DNA of 51,062 nt from Thermococcus sp. EP1. GTDB lineage: Archaea > Methanobacteriota_B > Thermococci > Thermococcales > Thermococcaceae. Under the pieces are notes generated by a model. That model was not told the origin of the DNA. It did no database searches and saw nothing but the letters and a program-made list of their open reading frames with translations. Position numbers and translations under genes: made by a program. The stretch spans positions 1 through 51,062 of the forward strand of contig NZ_JXCG01000012.1 in the NCBI RefSeq assembly GCF_001317345.1, read 5' to 3'. The stretch's first letter is position 1. Every line of letters starts with the position of its first letter. Of this stretch, positions 1 to 8,361 are shown in pieces.

Positions 1-165
1 GCCAGTGAGAGTGAGGCTACCGGCAACGGGACGCCAAATGAACTCTCACAAAGCCCCCTCCATAAGGGCGGGGCAGTTCACGCTTACTATTAAGTGCCCA
101 AAGAATACCGAGTTGCAATGAGCTTGAGACCTCTAAGGGGCAACACCTCAAACGGCCTCTCACTA
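1..165 (+). mobile_element. possible right end of an IS200/IS605-type element (TnpB tail and terminal hairpins)
   Basis: This segment is GC-rich (about 60% over the first 60 bases and 48% over the next 60), clearly above the following sequence. Two frames are open from the window edge: one ends at a TAA at 91-93, the other at a TGA at 119-121. Either could be the tail of a coding gene that lies upstream. The segment also folds on inspection: a GCCCC/GGGGC hairpin at about 53-75 and a GAGA.../...TCTC hairpin at about 135-160. A GC-rich tail with hairpins just beyond an open frame resembles a TnpB C-terminus with its overlapping right-end/omegaRNA region in Thermococcales. The transposase itself is outside the window, so this is inference. 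A structured ncRNA is the main alternative. Confidence 0.33.
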
Positions 166-168
166 AAC

Positions 169-177
169 TTTTTAAAC
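169..177 (+). promoter_or_regulatory. TATA-like element for the HTH-CBS gene
   Basis: TTTTTAAAC lies about 35 bases before the ATG at 209, so transcription would begin close to the start codon and the message would be leaderless or have a very short leader. The element lies just after the GC-rich segment at the left edge. Confidence 0.35.
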
Positions 178-208
178 TATTTTTTACAATAATAACTGGT
201 GGTTATGT

Positions 209-769
209 ATGGTAATTATCCCCCAACCAATAGATCCTCGAGAAATCAAAAAACTTCGAAAAGAGCTGGGAATAACTCAGGAAGAACTTGCTGAACGAGC
301 AGGTGTCACACAAGCTTACATAGCAAAATTGGAAAGTGGAAAAGTAGATCCAAGATTGTCAACCTTCAATCGAATTCTCCAGGCATTGAAAGAATGCAAG
401 AAAAGTCGTTTTACTGCAAGAGAGATAATGTCTTCTCCAATAATTGCCGTTAAACCTTATGAGACCGTTGAAAATGTGGTTAGACTTATGAACGAATACA
501 ACATCTCCCAAGTCCCTATAATGGCAGGAAATAAGGTGGTCGGTTCTATAACTGAGAAAACACTCGTACGAAAAAGCTTTGAACATGAGGATTTACTCTC
601 TAGAAAAGCCATGGAAGTTATGGATGAGCCATTTCCGATAGTGAATGAAGACGAAAGTATTGAAGTAGTAAAATATCTACTGGAGGAACATCCAGCTATA
701 ATTGTACAGGACAAAGAAGGGAAACCTGTGGGGATTATAACACGATCTGATCTTTTCAAATTAAAATAA
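209..769 (+). CDS. HTH-CBS transcriptional regulator (Xre-type HTH plus two CBS domains)
   Basis: 186-residue cytoplasmic regulator. Residues about 11-62 form a Cro/C1-type helix-turn-helix (KLRKELGITQEELAERAG, then the TQAYIAKLESG recognition helix). Residues about 68-122 and 130-185 are two CBS motifs (REIMSSPIIAVKP... and AMEVMDEPFPIVNEDES...), each ending in the usual G-x-I-T. CBS pairs bind adenosyl nucleotides, so DNA binding is probably tuned by AMP/ATP/SAM levels; the actual ligand and targets are unknown. This architecture matches the archaeal family COG3620. The gene stands alone and converges on the secreted-protein gene, ending 5 bases before it. The start used has GGTGGT about 6 bases upstream. 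Family call is firm; biological role is not. Confidence 0.88.
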   Translation: MVIIPQPIDPREIKKLRKELGITQEELAERAGVTQAYIAKLESGKVDPRLSTFNRILQALKECKKSRFTAREIMSSPIIAVKPYETVENVVRLMNEYNISQVPIMAGNKVVGSITEKTLVRKSFEHEDLLSRKAMEVMDEPFPIVNEDESIEVVKYLLEEHPAIIVQDKEGKPVGIITRSDLFKLK

Positions 770-774
770 GAGAA

Positions 775-1329
775 TTAAGAAGCCCGGAAGGGCACAAACG
801 TAATCTCAAAAAGAAGTTCTCCAGTTGTCGCGTTATAAACTTCTACGGTTTGGTGGATAACATAGGCATTGCTTGGGAACGGATAACCCAAAGAGGCTGC
901 GGGATATGCTCCTTTCTCTATATATTTGCTATTTTCTCCAATTATCATTATTTTAACATATTCCTCAACTTTGTAACTTGCATCTGGAATTTCATTGACG
1001 TTATTCCATGCAACTCTTGTTTCATAGCCAAAGAATCCACTCAAGTCATTGGTATACCAGGTAAAATGAACGGCAAACCATGATTTTTCTGGATCATTTT
1101 CACTCCCAAAGGGAAAGCTCCAACCTTTTGACCACTTTACAACCATCCAACTATCTAACGTACTAGATGGGTCAACCACTTGTCCATATAGGAGATACTG
1201 GTAGAAATAGCCCTCCCACCCTACATAGATTCTTGCCTTTTCACTGAGCTCACAAGGTCTTGCACTCATAGGAACTGCCAAAAAACTTAACACCACAAAG
1301 ACGAGTCCTACAGTAAGCAACTTCCTCAT
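775..1329 (-). CDS. secreted or surface protein of unknown function
   Basis: 184 residues beginning with a clear signal peptide: MRK, then a hydrophobic stretch (LLTVGLVFVVLSFLAVPMSA) with likely cleavage after the SARP region near residue 24. The mature part is rich in aromatic residues (WEGYFYQYLLYG, WFAVHFTWYTND) and looks beta-rich. It contains a single cysteine (C26) just after the predicted cleavage site, but the preceding sequence (MSARPC) is not a proper lipobox. I recognise no family. The start is preceded by a purine-rich GGGGTGGTAAA Shine-Dalgarno. It is monocistronic, transcribed away from PAN. Confidence 0.7.
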   Translation of the reverse strand: MRKLLTVGLVFVVLSFLAVPMSARPCELSEKARIYVGWEGYFYQYLLYGQVVDPSSTLDSWMVVKWSKGWSFPFGSENDPEKSWFAVHFTWYTNDLSGFFGYETRVAWNNVNEIPDASYKVEEYVKIMIIGENSKYIEKGAYPAASLGYPFPSNAYVIHQTVEVYNATTGELLFEITFVPFRAS

Positions 1330-1452
1330 TTTACCACCCCTCTAATTAATCTTTATGTTCATTTAATCATCCTCAAAGTATTTAAGAATTTGTGGAAACA
1401 ACTACTAAAAATAAATCCCTAAAATTTATTGAGAAAAATAAAGAAAGGGAGT

Positions 1453-2655
1453 TCATCCATACATAACTTCGTGTGCAGCCATTTGTTGAGCCAATCTTTC
1501 TTCAGAGCCAAGGACTTTCTCAACCGCTTTTAGGAAGTCTTCTTGGGTTACGTATTCTCTCCTTGCTCTAATTGCAAACATCCCTGCCTCTGTTACAATA
1601 GCCTTTAGGTCAGCTCCACTAGCTCCCTCTGTCATCTCTGCTATTACCTTAAGGTCAACTTTCTTGAGGTTCATCTTTCTAGTGTGGACTTTAAGGATCT
1701 CAAACCTGCCGCGGAACTCTGGTAATGGAACTTCTATTAATCTATCAAACCTTCCAGGTCTTAACAAAGCAGGGTCAAGAATGTCTGGTCTGTTAGTTGC
1801 CGCAATAACCTTGACGTTTCCTCTTGGATCAAACCCATCCAACTCAGCAAGAAGTTGCATTAAAGTTCTATTAACCTCCCTTTCTCCTCCAGTTGTCTCT
1901 TCAAGCCTCTTTGCACCGATTGCATCTATTTCGTCTATGAAGACTATTGAAGGTGCCTTTTCCCGCGCAAGTTCAAATAACTCACTCACCAGCCTTGCTC
2001 CTTCACCTATATATTTCCTCACAAGTTCACTTCCCACAACTCTTATGAACGTGGCATTAACCTCATGGGCGAGTGCCTTGGCCATCAAAGTCTTTCCACA
2101 TCCTGGAGGACCATAAAGTAGAACTCCCTTTGGAGGCTCAATTCCAACTTTTTCAAAGAGGTCTGGATGTTTTAGAGGTAGCTCAACAGCCTCTCTAAGC
2201 TCCATTATTTCTTTTTTCAACCCACCAATATCGTTATATGTCACGTTTGGTCTCTCAATTACCTCAAATCCAAGGACAGATGGATCTTTTTGTGATGGTA
2301 AAAGCTCTATCACAGCCATTGTTCTTTGGTCAAGAGCCACTCTTGAACCTGGTTTTAGGTTTTCTCTTTCTATCCATGGTGCAATTCTAACAACAAACCT
2401 AGGTCCATTATAGTTCTGCACAATGGCTCTATCTTCATCCAACAATTCAATTAAAGTCCCCGCAAAAGCAGGGGGTTGTCTAAGTCGGGACATTTCCATC
2501 CTTAAGCGAGAAAGCTCTCTCTCAAGTCTCTCCTTATCGGCCTCAAGTGTTCTCACTTGAAGTTCAAGCTGCCTTATTCTACGTTTGAGATAATAAACGT
2601 AATCATCATATTCCTCCTCATGAGGTTTGATATTGACATCTTTAACATCGTTCAT
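1453..2655 (-). CDS. pan: proteasome-activating nucleotidase PAN
   Basis: 400-residue AAA+ ATPase that unfolds substrates and feeds them to the archaeal 20S proteasome. In order: an N-terminal coiled coil (about residues 18-60), an OB-fold (about 65-120), and the AAA+ module with Walker A GPPGCGKT at 182-189, Walker B IVFIDE at 237-242, the GGEREVNRT region and sensor/arginine-finger segment RPGRFDR. The C-terminus is MYG, the HbYX motif that docks into the proteasome alpha ring and opens the gate. Length matches the family. The start is supported by GGAGGGAG about 5 bases upstream. It is transcribed alone. Identification is secure. Confidence 0.97.
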   Translation of the reverse strand: MNDVKDVNIKPHEEEYDDYVYYLKRRIRQLELQVRTLEADKERLERELSRLRMEMSRLRQPPAFAGTLIELLDEDRAIVQNYNGPRFVVRIAPWIERENLKPGSRVALDQRTMAVIELLPSQKDPSVLGFEVIERPNVTYNDIGGLKKEIMELREAVELPLKHPDLFEKVGIEPPKGVLLYGPPGCGKTLMAKALAHEVNATFIRVVGSELVRKYIGEGARLVSELFELAREKAPSIVFIDEIDAIGAKRLEETTGGEREVNRTLMQLLAELDGFDPRGNVKVIAATNRPDILDPALLRPGRFDRLIEVPLPEFRGRFEILKVHTRKMNLKKVDLKVIAEMTEGASGADLKAIVTEAGMFAIRARREYVTQEDFLKAVEKVLGSEERLAQQMAAHEVMYG

Positions 2656-2690
2656 AATTTCTCCCTCCTGTATCTAATTATGTAGAAGAA

Positions 2691-2699
2691 CTTTATTAA
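2691..2699 (-). promoter_or_regulatory. TATA-like element upstream of pan
   Basis: Read on the minus strand, TTAATAAAG lies about 36-44 bases before the PAN start, leaving room for a short leader that carries the GGAGGG ribosome-binding site. The rest of the 2656-2920 spacer is A/T-rich; I see no gene in it. Confidence 0.38.
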
Positions 2700-2920
2700 C
2701 CTACTCATTCACTCTCCCCAAGAGTAACTGGGTAAGGACTTTATAAATCTTTGGTTTATAAAGGTAAACATTAACTCTTTTTTAACCCAATACATCGCTT
2801 GCTAGCTTAGTTTTAAGTGAATCTAAAGTGGAATGCAAAATAATCCATAACACTCCTTCGAAAGACTTAAGTAATCTTTTGTTAGTATTAGATTTTGAGC
2901 ATTCATGGAGGTGACGATAA

Positions 2921-3598
2921 ATGGTAAGAATAAGATTCTTGGGACATGCTGCCTTTGAGATAGAGGGAGGAGGAAAAAAGATACTCATTGATCCCTTTTT
3001 AACAGGGAATCCAACTGCAGCTGCAAAACCTGAAGAATTTGAGAAAGTTGACCTAATCCTCGTAACTCATGCCCATGGAGATCATATAGGAGATAGTGTT
3101 AAAATTGCCCAAAGAACCGGAGCGAAAATAGTAGCGATGTATGATATAGCCAATTATCTGGTGGAAGGAAACGCAGGAATAACCACAATAGGAATGAACT
3201 ATGGCCCAACCGAGGTGGATGGAGTTAAACTAGTTCAAGTGCCCGCCTGGCATTCAAGTAGTGATGGAAAGTACAGCATAGGCAACGCATGTGGCTATAT
3301 TGTAGAATTCGAAGGGATAAAGATATACCACGCTGGAGATACCTACGTCTTTAAAGATATGGAACTTTTTGCAGAACTCTATGGAATTGACGTGGCCTTG
3401 CTTCCTATAGGAGGTCACTTCACAATGGGACCCAAGGAAGCAGCGAAAGCTGTCGAGCTCCTTAGACCTAAGTACGTCATCCCCATGCATTATGGAACAT
3501 TTCCACCAATAGCCAAAACTCCTGAGGAGTTCAAAGAGCTTGTTGGAGACAAAGCTCAGGTTATCATACTAAAACCGGGAGAGGTTTTTGAGCTTTGA
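2921..3598 (+). CDS. metallo-beta-lactamase-fold hydrolase, UPF0173 family
   Basis: 225 residues with the metallo-beta-lactamase signature THAHGDH (H50, H52, D54, H55). Further metal-ligand candidates follow in WHSS (about residue 110), YHAGDT (about 137-142) and the C-terminal MHYGTFP. This pattern and length match the UPF0173 metal-dependent hydrolases, cytoplasmic enzymes of unknown natural substrate related to the UlaG lactonases. The start is fixed by GGAGGTGA about 7 bases upstream. The next gene follows after a 33-base gap and is probably read separately, since that spacer is T-rich. Fold is certain; substrate unknown. Confidence 0.9.
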   Translation: MVRIRFLGHAAFEIEGGGKKILIDPFLTGNPTAAAKPEEFEKVDLILVTHAHGDHIGDSVKIAQRTGAKIVAMYDIANYLVEGNAGITTIGMNYGPTEVDGVKLVQVPAWHSSSDGKYSIGNACGYIVEFEGIKIYHAGDTYVFKDMELFAELYGIDVALLPIGGHFTMGPKEAAKAVELLRPKYVIPMHYGTFPPIAKTPEEFKELVGDKAQVIILKPGEVFEL

Positions 3599-3631
3599 AA
3601 AAGCTTTTAAACTTTCTTTTTTAGCTTTTAT

Positions 3632-4660
3632 GTGGTGAGTGGATTGAGGAGAAGATACACAGCAACAATACTAATTACAAGTTTACTCATAGCTTCCCTT
3701 ATGGGGGTTTTGGTACATGCCCAAGAAGAGACTCCTAATATCCCCGAGTATGATATTATAATTGTTAGAAATGATGACTTGATTGACTACATCACAGTTC
3801 AACCCTATGCAAAACTTCTTAATGTCCCTGTTCTTCCTGTTAATCCTCAGGGATTAGATGAAAAAACTTGGGCTCAATTATATTCTTACGTGCAACTGGG
3901 ATGGAAAAAAGTATTGATAGTTGGAAACTCAAATGCTGTGAGTAAGGAAGTCGAAGACGAGCTCCTTAAAATGGGATATAGCGTTACGCGGATAGGTGGC
4001 GATGTTAGAACCGAAACAGCGGAAAAACTAGCCGTTCATTTTTATCCTAGTGGATCAAAAGCCGTTGTATTGGCAAGTGCTCTGGATTATGGATCTGCAT
4101 TAGCAGCATCAAAATTTGCTATGGAATATGAACTTCCAATGCTATTAACTCTCGAAAATGACCTTTCCGAACATGCCATTGCCGGATTATCAAACCTGAA
4201 ACCAAATCTTGTTATAATCGTAGGTACTGGAATAAACCAAACGATAGAAACAAAACTCAAAAACATGGGATATCAGACATATTGGCTTGGTAGGACTGTT
4301 GAGAAGCCTCCTGTTTCACCCCCTGAAGAACCTTCACCTTATACCTACTCATTCATTGGTGCCATATTAGCTTTAGTAATTGCTGTACCTGTTGTGCTCT
4401 ATTGGGCGAAAAAGAAGTGGTATTCCCACAAAATCCCAGTGGAAGTACTCACAGAGAAAGAGAGAATAGTAGTAAAGGCATTGATAGAACAAGGAGGAAA
4501 AGTAAAGCAAGAAGACCTCCCCGACCTCACTGGCTATTCCAGACCCACCGTCAGTAGAATAATTCAAGAACTTGAAAAGAAGCAACTTGTCGAAAGGGAA
4601 AAAGTGGGCAAAACCTTCATTGTTAAGCTTGTAAAAGAAATAGACTTAAGAGAATATTGA
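3632..4660 (+). CDS. membrane-spanning one-component regulator: extracellular CW-binding-2-like domain, one TM, cytoplasmic winged HTH
   Basis: 342 residues starting with GTG. A basic N-terminus followed by a hydrophobic stretch (about residues 9-30) forms a signal peptide or anchor. Residues about 35-215 resemble the cell-wall-binding repeat 2 fold: KKVLIVGNSNAVSKEVEDEL, then RIGGDVRTETAEKLA, a second V-I-V-G-T-G pass, and a final G-Y-Q-T-Y-W-L. A proline-rich spacer (PPVSPPEEPSP) leads to a transmembrane helix at about 233-254 and a KKKW stop-transfer. Residues about 268-342 are a MarR-like winged helix (LTEKERIVVKALIEQGG..., SRPTVSRIIQELEKK recognition helix). The topology suggests that a signal or ligand outside the cell controls DNA binding inside. 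Targets are unknown; no partner gene is adjacent. Confidence 0.72.
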   Translation: MVSGLRRRYTATILITSLLIASLMGVLVHAQEETPNIPEYDIIIVRNDDLIDYITVQPYAKLLNVPVLPVNPQGLDEKTWAQLYSYVQLGWKKVLIVGNSNAVSKEVEDELLKMGYSVTRIGGDVRTETAEKLAVHFYPSGSKAVVLASALDYGSALAASKFAMEYELPMLLTLENDLSEHAIAGLSNLKPNLVIIVGTGINQTIETKLKNMGYQTYWLGRTVEKPPVSPPEEPSPYTYSFIGAILALVIAVPVVLYWAKKKWYSHKIPVEVLTEKERIVVKALIEQGGKVKQEDLPDLTGYSRPTVSRIIQELEKKQLVEREKVGKTFIVKLVKEIDLREY

Positions 4661-4761
4661 TATCCCAAGGTTGAAAAAGAAGTCTAAAAGAGTCAGAAAG
4701 CCCTGCCGCTCATCATCTCTCAGTTTTTAACTTTTCTTCATCCCAAATTGGGGAAAGAAGG

Positions 4762-4905
4762 TCAAGGACTTCTAAAGAGATGTCCATGGGCCTTGTTTAC
4801 GTGTTTAATATAATCCTTACTCTTCTTAAACACCATACCACATCTTGGACATTTGAAGAATACTTCCCCGTCCCTATCTTTAATTTTTATCGCCTTCATC
4901 ACCAT
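4762..4905 (-). CDS. small C2H2 zinc-finger protein
   Basis: 47-residue gene on the minus strand. The protein carries one classical zinc finger: C19-x2-C22-x12-H35-x4-H40, with the hydrophobic residues expected of the fold (F26, Y32). A GGAGG stands 6 bases before this ATG; in-frame alternatives lie one codon earlier (4908) and at GTG 4902. Single-finger proteins of this kind are scattered in archaea and their viruses and usually bind nucleic acid or protein. It fills what would otherwise be a 300-base gap; the rest (4661-4761, 4906-4961) shows nothing more. Confidence 0.75.
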   Translation of the reverse strand: MVMKAIKIKDRDGEVFFKCPRCGMVFKKSKDYIKHVNKAHGHLFRSP

Positions 4906-4961
4906 CATCACCCTCCACCCCCATGGAGTAATCTCAGAATCAATTTTTAAGCTTTATCCTT

Positions 4962-5774
4962 CTAAATCCATATCCTATTTCCCTTCACTTTGAGATATCC
5001 CATCCGTTGAAGTTCTTTTAAAAGATCTTCTAAAGCTTCTTCATCAAAGTAAATGCTTATTTTCTCACGTTTTCCTTCAATACTTATTGGTTCACGCTCT
5101 AAAAGGGCATCTATAAGCTCAAGTTTTGTATTCTTCTCTTCAGCCAATGAGAGTAGCATTTGAGCTAGCACAGACTTTCCAATTCCCACAAACATAGCCT
5201 CAATGAGAGATTCCTCAGTGACGTATTCCTCCGCAATCTCGAGGGCCCTTTTTATGAGTTCCTCCTCTATTTCAAGAACCTCTACAAAGTATCTCCTCAT
5301 AAAAGAAACCTCTGTGGTAAGAGTTGCACCCAGCTTTTCTTCAACTTCTTCAAGAACATCTTCAAGATCATCTATGCTAAATTTGAGTTCAATCTCCAGT
5401 TCCTCAAGTTGAGGCACCTCTATCAATCTGAGTTTTTCATCTCCAGTAATATAACCACCCTCAATAAGAGCTGCTAATAATGTAATTCTGGCCACGTCAA
5501 CTTCATCAAAGAGTTCTTTAAACTCTTTTTCCTCACCTACTTCCCAAGCAGACATCAATGCATTAAATGCAACTTGCATTTCCTCTAGAGTTTCTTCAAT
5601 AACAGGACTTATTCCCTTTGATTTTCTAAGTAAATTACCAAACTTGTCTCTAACGACAATAAAGTGATGAAGCTCCCAACCAAATTTCTCTTGAGTTTTA
5701 TTCATTATGCCTTCTCTACTAAGCTCTTTTGAGAGGGTTATCATATCTTCTTTGCTCAATACTTCAAATCTCAT
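4962..5774 (-). CDS. conserved-looking acidic helical protein, unknown
   Basis: 270 residues, strongly acidic and predicted almost entirely helical, with Glu/Leu-rich segments around residues 75-160 (LEELEIELKFSIDDLEDVLE) and 225-255. No signal peptide or membrane helix. The N-terminal part has an aromatic stretch (FGWELHHFIVVRDKFG). The last 45 residues (ISIYFDEEALEDLLKELQRMGYLKV) read like a small winged-helix or adaptor module, but this is weak. The start is supported by GGTGGAG about 5 bases upstream and a TATA-like TTTATAAC near 5807-5814 on the minus strand, so it has its own promoter rather than being read from the genes upstream. Function not recognised. Confidence 0.62.
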   Translation of the reverse strand: MRFEVLSKEDMITLSKELSREGIMNKTQEKFGWELHHFIVVRDKFGNLLRKSKGISPVIEETLEEMQVAFNALMSAWEVGEEKEFKELFDEVDVARITLLAALIEGGYITGDEKLRLIEVPQLEELEIELKFSIDDLEDVLEEVEEKLGATLTTEVSFMRRYFVEVLEIEEELIKRALEIAEEYVTEESLIEAMFVGIGKSVLAQMLLSLAEEKNTKLELIDALLEREPISIEGKREKISIYFDEEALEDLLKELQRMGYLKVKGNRIWI

Positions 5775-5864
5775 AATTCTCCACCATTAAAAGAGGAGCT
5801 TTCTCCAGTTATAAACATTGAGTATTCTCATACCCATAGAATCCAAGTTGAGAGAGATAATTCT

Positions 5865-6503
5865 TCACTCTTCGAAAGTCTTGAAAAGAAGTTTCTTTAG
5901 GGGCTTATTTTTCATTATCTCAGCTATATTTTTTATCTCGTCCGACCCGACTTGGTCTTTGTTTATATATATGTAAAGAGCATATGCCATGACTTTTGGA
6001 TCCCCTTCATTAAGTTCCTCTATAGCCTTAGCCACTTCTCCTTCCAATAGTCTATCTGCTACAGCTTTTAATTTTTCTTTGTCCTTTTTTTCTAGTGCCT
6101 CTTTTAAGGGTATGTAAAACCTGTTTATCGCTAGACGGGCCATTCTTTCTCTTCTTTCCAAGTATTCCATAGGGGTTTCCGATTCAGTTTTTTTAGAAAA
6201 AAACATGTAATAGGCAAACGGAAGTAAAATAAAACCAACCATGGCCCAAATGTATGGAGTTAAAGAAAATGGAAGAATCTCCGAGTATTTGTATTTCAAA
6301 TAGAGAAGAAGTACCAACCCTATAAACCCCCAAAGTACAAAAAACATGATATACATTTCATCCATACTTTTTCGCTTTCGAAGAATTTGATATTTTGAAC
6401 TCGCACCTACTCTTTCAAGAAACTGTAACCTACCTTCTACAAGTTCTATCTCTGCTTCAAGACGCCGGATCCTATTTTCAATTTCCTCCAAAACTTCTTT
6501 CAT
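5865..6503 (-). CDS. small membrane protein with N-terminal coiled coil, unknown
   Basis: 212 residues. Residues about 1-33 form an amphipathic coiled coil (EEIENRIRRLEAEIELVEGR). Two transmembrane helices follow (about 50-68, FFVLWGFIGLVLLLYLK; and 82-105, YIWAMVGFILLPFAYYMFFS). The C-terminal half is soluble, helical and lysine/glutamate-rich, with a MEYLERRERMARLAINRFY segment. No enzymatic motif is visible. Its start overlaps the end of the creatininase-family gene by 4 bases (ATGA-type overlap), so the two are very probably translated from one message. A structural or scaffold role at the membrane is only a guess. Confidence 0.65.
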   Translation of the reverse strand: MKEVLEEIENRIRRLEAEIELVEGRLQFLERVGASSKYQILRKRKSMDEMYIMFFVLWGFIGLVLLLYLKYKYSEILPFSLTPYIWAMVGFILLPFAYYMFFSKKTESETPMEYLERRERMARLAINRFYIPLKEALEKKDKEKLKAVADRLLEGEVAKAIEELNEGDPKVMAYALYIYINKDQVGSDEIKNIAEIMKNKPLKKLLFKTFEE

Positions 6504-7225
6504 AGTCTCCCAACCAGAATTTCTGCTATCTTATCACTAACAATTTCTAAAATCTGTTCTCCCTTCTTTCTTGTGGCCCTGCGAGGATTATCATTTACAC
6601 CATCTGGAAAGACTTCAAGCCCAATATCCTTTTTTATGACCCTAACCGGCAAAGCCTTTTTCTCCCCCTTTGCCTTGTCCATTTTGACAAGCCCTGGAGC
6701 TATTACTAACATCACTGAAGTTTCATCTTCTCCAGCATGCCCTTGAGAGGAACATATTTTTGATATTTCCTCTCTAAAGTCGATCCACCAGTTTATAAGC
6801 AGAATTTCAACATCATGTTTTTCAGCAATTTCCTCAGCTGCCTCAACAAGAGGATATATATTCCCCCCGTGTCCGTTTAGTATGACAAGCTCCTTAAAGC
6901 CTTCCAATGCAAACTCATCCAGAATATCCCGAATATATCTCCGTAAAGTATCTGCCTTTACATTTATGGTACCAGGATATACGTTCAAAACAAAACTGTG
7001 ACCATACCAAACAGGTGGGGCTATAAAGATGTCAATCCCTTTTCTCTTCAACTTTTCTTCGATTCTTCTAGAGATTTCAAGAGGTGCAAATACATCCGTG
7101 CCTAAAGGTAAATGTTTCCCATGAGCTTCTACACTTCCAACAGGAATTAAAACTGCTCTTATGCTCTTTTTCATCTTTGCAAATTCTTCCCAACTGAGTT
7201 CTTCCATTTTCATGTAAAATCCCAC
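6500..7225 (-). CDS. creatininase-family amidohydrolase
   Basis: Up to 241 residues with the creatininase signature: VGSVEAHGKHLPLGTDVF (metal ligands E33, H35, D44), the LNGHGGN loop at about residues 117-122, and GHAGEDETS near 160 supplying the distal Glu. The fold hydrolyses cyclic or linear amides with two divalent metals. Members range from creatininase to the formylamide hydrolase ArfB of flavin/F420 synthesis in archaea and MftE; the substrate here cannot be assigned. The GTG at 7225 overlaps the glycosyltransferase stop by one base; an ATG 12 bases downstream (7213) is a serious alternative start. Sits in a run with GT4, flippase and UbiA genes. Confidence 0.83.
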   Translation of the reverse strand: MGFYMKMEELSWEEFAKMKKSIRAVLIPVGSVEAHGKHLPLGTDVFAPLEISRRIEEKLKRKGIDIFIAPPVWYGHSFVLNVYPGTINVKADTLRRYIRDILDEFALEGFKELVILNGHGGNIYPLVEAAEEIAEKHDVEILLINWWIDFREEISKICSSQGHAGEDETSVMLVIAPGLVKMDKAKGEKKALPVRVIKKDIGLEVFPDGVNDNPRRATRKKGEQILEIVSDKIAEILVGRL

Positions 7226-8361
7226 TATATATTTGAAAGAACTTCTTCATAAGTTTTTTCTATCTTAACCACGACCCTGTCCCAAGAATACTTTTCTTCA
7301 ACAGCTCTTCTTCCATTAGTTCCATACCATCTCCTAAGTTTCTCTTCCTGTAACAATCTCTGAATTGCATTCCTAAGCTCAAGCTCATTTCCAGGAGGGA
7401 CAAGCAATCCTGCTTCATTTTCTTTCACTATTTCAGGAATTCCTCCAACATTTGTAGCTATAACTGGTACCCCAGATGCCATGGCCTCAAGAACAACTAT
7501 TCCAAAGGCCTCTGACGTTACTGAAGGTAAGACAAAGATGTCTGCCATCCTAAAGACTTCAGGAAGTTTGTTGTCCTCTATGTATCCTAAGAAGATAACT
7601 CTATCTTCAATCCCTAAGAACTTAGCTTGCATTTTCAGAAAAGGCAGCATTTCACCACTTCCCACCATTACAAGTGTGGCATCTTCTATCCCAGAAAATG
7701 CATTCAAGAGTACATGCGGGCCTTTTCTATAACTCATACGACTCACATATAGGATCACATCCCCCTCAATCCCAAAATCAGCTTTTATATCATCTTTATT
7801 TGTAGCAGGTATAAATCGATTGTCATCCACACCATTCGGAACAATGGAGATTGGGATATCCGTAAAATGTTCAATAAAAGCTTTAGCCGCTTTGCTCACG
7901 GCAATTATTTTGTGAGGATATTTAAGATACATAGTAAATAAGGGGATTGTCAACCCTAAGGCCTCCCAGAGACGCGAGTCATGAGCAAAAGATATACTAT
8001 GAGTTGTAAGGAGAGTGGCCTTTTCCATAGCTTTTCCAGCTTTTGCAGCTTTTAATGCAAGTGGAGTAAAGGCGTGGTGTGAATGAATGACATCAAAATC
8101 TTTCAAAAATCCATTAAGTTCTTCAGACGACTTTAGACCATAACTCACATTTATCTCTAACAAAGGAGTAATGACTCCCGGGATTTTTATTAACTCAATT
8201 CCCTTTTCAGCCAATTCTCCCTCCTTTCCAGTCTCTCGGTTATTTGTTACTATGGCTACTTCATGTCCTCTTTCCTTTAGTTTTATAGCCAAGTTATGCA
8301 TGTGAGATGCTACTCCCCCTATTTTTGGGTAATACCAATCACTAACTAGTGCTACTTTCAT
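7225..8361 (-). CDS. GT4-family glycosyltransferase
   Basis: 378-residue GT-B enzyme that would transfer a sugar from a nucleotide-sugar donor to a lipid, glycan or small-molecule acceptor at the cytoplasmic membrane face. Visible features: N-terminal KIGGVASHMHNLA loop, HSHHAFTP, the PNGVDDNRF phosphate-binding strand, and the C-terminal EX7E motif SEAFGIVVLEAMASGVPVIA with VGGIPEIV. Length is typical. I chose the ATG at 8361 because GGTGAG lies about 5 bases upstream; a GTG nine bases earlier is part of that Shine-Dalgarno. It overlaps the end of the upstream flippase-like gene by 20 bases. Acceptor unknown; PI-, maltose- or archaeal-lipid-directed enzymes all look like this. Confidence 0.88.
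   Translation of the reverse strand: MKVALVSDWYYPKIGGVASHMHNLAIKLKERGHEVAIVTNNRETGKEGELAEKGIELIKIPGVITPLLEINVSYGLKSSEELNGFLKDFDVIHSHHAFTPLALKAAKAGKAMEKATLLTTHSISFAHDSRLWEALGLTIPLFTMYLKYPHKIIAVSKAAKAFIEHFTDIPISIVPNGVDDNRFIPATNKDDIKADFGIEGDVILYVSRMSYRKGPHVLLNAFSGIEDATLVMVGSGEMLPFLKMQAKFLGIEDRVIFLGYIEDNKLPEVFRMADIFVLPSVTSEAFGIVVLEAMASGVPVIATNVGGIPEIVKENEAGLLVPPGNELELRNAIQRLLQEEKLRRWYGTNGRRAVEEKYSWDRVVVKIEKTYEEVLSNI

Noticed and set aside
121-160. Possible CRISPR repeat or tRNA in the GC-rich left edge
   Set aside because: No second copy of any 25-35 base unit, no T-loop sequence and no cloverleaf pairing could be found.
1664-2116. A 150-codon open frame antisense to pan
   Set aside because: It is the mirror of a highly conserved AAA+ gene and its Ser/Leu-rich product has no recognisable domain.
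2782-2988. A 68-codon open frame on the minus strand in the pan/UPF0173 spacer
   Set aside because: Half of it lies antisense to the UPF0173 start; composition is Ser/Lys/Leu-rich without a domain and there is no ribosome-binding site. Treated as chance.
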